Assembly: GCA_964403545.1 (NCBI GenBank)
Contig: CAYOGN010000212.1
Location: forward strand, 1 to 6,396
Source: VYFG01 sp964403545
Lineage (GTDB): Bacteria > Pseudomonadota > Gammaproteobacteria > Arenicellales > Poriferihabitantaceae
Direction: 5' to 3'
DNA: 6,396 bases
Under the pieces are notes generated by a model, which saw nothing but the letters and a program-made list of their open reading frames with translations, ran no database searches and was not told the origin of the DNA. Positions 5,882 through 6,396 of the stretch are shown piece after piece. The position numbers and the translations under genes are program-made. Position 1 is the stretch's first letter; every line of letters begins with the position of its first letter.

Positions 5882-5896
5882 GTGTCAGTCTGACAC
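5882..5896. repeat. 15-bp perfect dyad, candidate operator or weak terminator
   Basis: GTGTCAG, one central T, CTGACAC: a perfect 7+1+7 inverted repeat. Read on the minus strand it can fold as a 5-bp stem with a 5-base loop followed by ATCATTTTCC, 165 bases beyond the oxygenase stop, so weak termination is possible. The near-zero loop fits a protein-binding dyad better. Function unproven. Confidence 0.4.
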
Positions 5897-6060
5897 TGTC
5901 TTAATAAATTGAAGCCATTCGGCACTTGGACCACTCTTCAGGAAGACATTGTTGCGATGGTGAAAGAACTTCGTAGTAGTCAGATCAAGATTCACCATAT
6001 GCAGGAACAGGTTTCCTCGAAGGAGGTTAAACCAGTTCCCTTTTGCCTGGGAGAGAAAGA

Positions 6061-6396
6061 TTAAGGGGCAAAGTTCATCCAGCCGGTAATGATGTATTTC
6101 TTTCCACCCTCTAATACTGAACCTGTGTGAGCGTGCGTCCATTCAGCAGGCCATATCAATGTTTTTCCTTTCTCGGGTTTAATTTTTATACCATAGTTAT
6201 CAAAATCTGTAGTGCCACCTTCTTCGACATCATTTAAGTAAGTCATATAGGCAAAAACTCTGTGCAATTGTGATAAATGCATTCTTTCAGCATGCAAATT
6301 GGAAAAATGATCGCCTGGTAAATATTTTTGAACATTAAACGAGTCAAGATGGACCTTATGTAGAAATTTATTTAAAAATGGCCACTGTTCCTTATA
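6061..6396 (-). CDS. 2OG-Fe(II) oxygenase, prolyl-4-hydroxylase-like (5' end beyond window)
   Basis: C-terminal 111 residues of a 2-oxoglutarate and Fe(II)-dependent dioxygenase, a double-stranded beta-helix enzyme that hydroxylates a protein or small-molecule substrate using O2. The frame is open to the right edge, so the N-terminus is missing; a start at the internal ATG 6297 would cut off the iron site. Visible core, counted from the edge: YLPGDHFSNLHAER gives His35 and Glu37, an HxE in the place of the usual HxD; RVFAYMTYLNDVEEGGTTDF (46-65) is the family signature strand; IKPEKGKTLIWPAEWTHAHTG contains distal His88; and Lys100 in GKKYIITGW sits where 2-oxoglutarate is held. Similar domains are common in marine bacteria and marine phages. 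It is much richer in A+T than the neighbouring sulfatase. Substrate unknown. Confidence 0.9.
   Translation of the reverse strand, partial: YKEQWPFLNKFLHKVHLDSFNVQKYLPGDHFSNLHAERMHLSQLHRVFAYMTYLNDVEEGGTTDFDNYGIKIKPEKGKTLIWPAEWTHAHTGSVLEGGKKYIITGWMNFAP

Larger units (their letters stand above)
5681..6060. other. Spacer between oxygenase and sulfatase genes
   Basis: These 380 bases separate two minus-strand genes. They hold the candidate sulfatase promoter, a 15-bp dyad at 5882-5896, and an unassigned plus-strand frame. That frame starts with GAGGA (5870-5874) and ATG codons at 5877 and 5880, gives a short peptide MMCQSDTVLIN, and stops at 5910-5912. A frame beginning at the overlapping TTG (5909) continues to a stop at 6060-6062 with a helical, Glu/Lys/Gln-rich sequence (EDIVAMVKELRSSQIKIHHM). 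The opposite strand is also open here for about 60 codons (NLFLHMVNLDLTT to FIKTVSD). Neither is recognised. Confidence 0.5.

Noticed and set aside
1..6396. tRNA, rRNA, CRISPR array, insertion sequence or integrase
   Set aside because: No cloverleaf-like segment, no regularly spaced direct repeats, no transposase motif and no paired terminal inverted repeats were seen on reading both strands by eye.

Overview
The window looks like a chromosomal segment of a free-living Gram-negative bacterium, most likely a marine-type proteobacterium (perhaps a gammaproteobacterium). The support is several proteins with Sec signal peptides, a periplasmic c-type cytochrome, an orphan solute-binding protein, a lone type I sulfatase and a 2-oxoglutarate oxygenase of a kind common in marine bacteria and their phages. 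The taxonomic call is inference; there is no rRNA, tRNA or marker gene here. I see no insertion sequence, CRISPR array, integrase or toxin-antitoxin pair.

Left part (1-1764, minus strand). In transcription order there is an amino-acid-type periplasmic binding protein (1764-1015), a small exported cytochrome c (955-515), and the C-terminal half of a DsbA-family thioredoxin-fold protein (about 525-151). The DsbA remnant has lost its signal peptide and CXXC half, and its reading frame begins inside the last codons of the cytochrome gene. This suggests a deletion in a former cytochrome c - DsbA gene pair and is the clearest anomaly in the window.

Middle (1765-3907, plus strand). A 243-base divergent control region holds a 13-bp perfect dyad lying on a plausible promoter for the binding-protein gene. 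It is followed by a 1-Cys Prx6-type peroxiredoxin (start best placed at 2014 by its ribosome binding site) and, after a 319-base spacer with two terminator-like hairpins, an EamA/DMT-family ten-helix transporter.

Right part (3908-6396, minus strand). A 345-base convergent spacer has a hairpin and a signal-peptide-like reading frame without a usable start. Then come a 475-residue formylglycine-type sulfatase with its own good ribosome binding site and candidate promoter, a 380-base spacer, and the 3' portion of a 2OG-Fe(II) oxygenase running off the right edge. The oxygenase end is clearly more AT-rich than the sulfatase.

The genes do not form one pathway. The periplasmic redox group at the left and the peroxiredoxin share a redox/stress flavour; the transporter, sulfatase and oxygenase look like independent accessory units. 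I do not see a convincing new multi-gene system; the points most worth checking are the DsbA/cytochrome junction, the Cys/His/Met-rich cytochrome tail, the dyad at 1869-1881 and the unexplained open frames in the two right-hand spacers.
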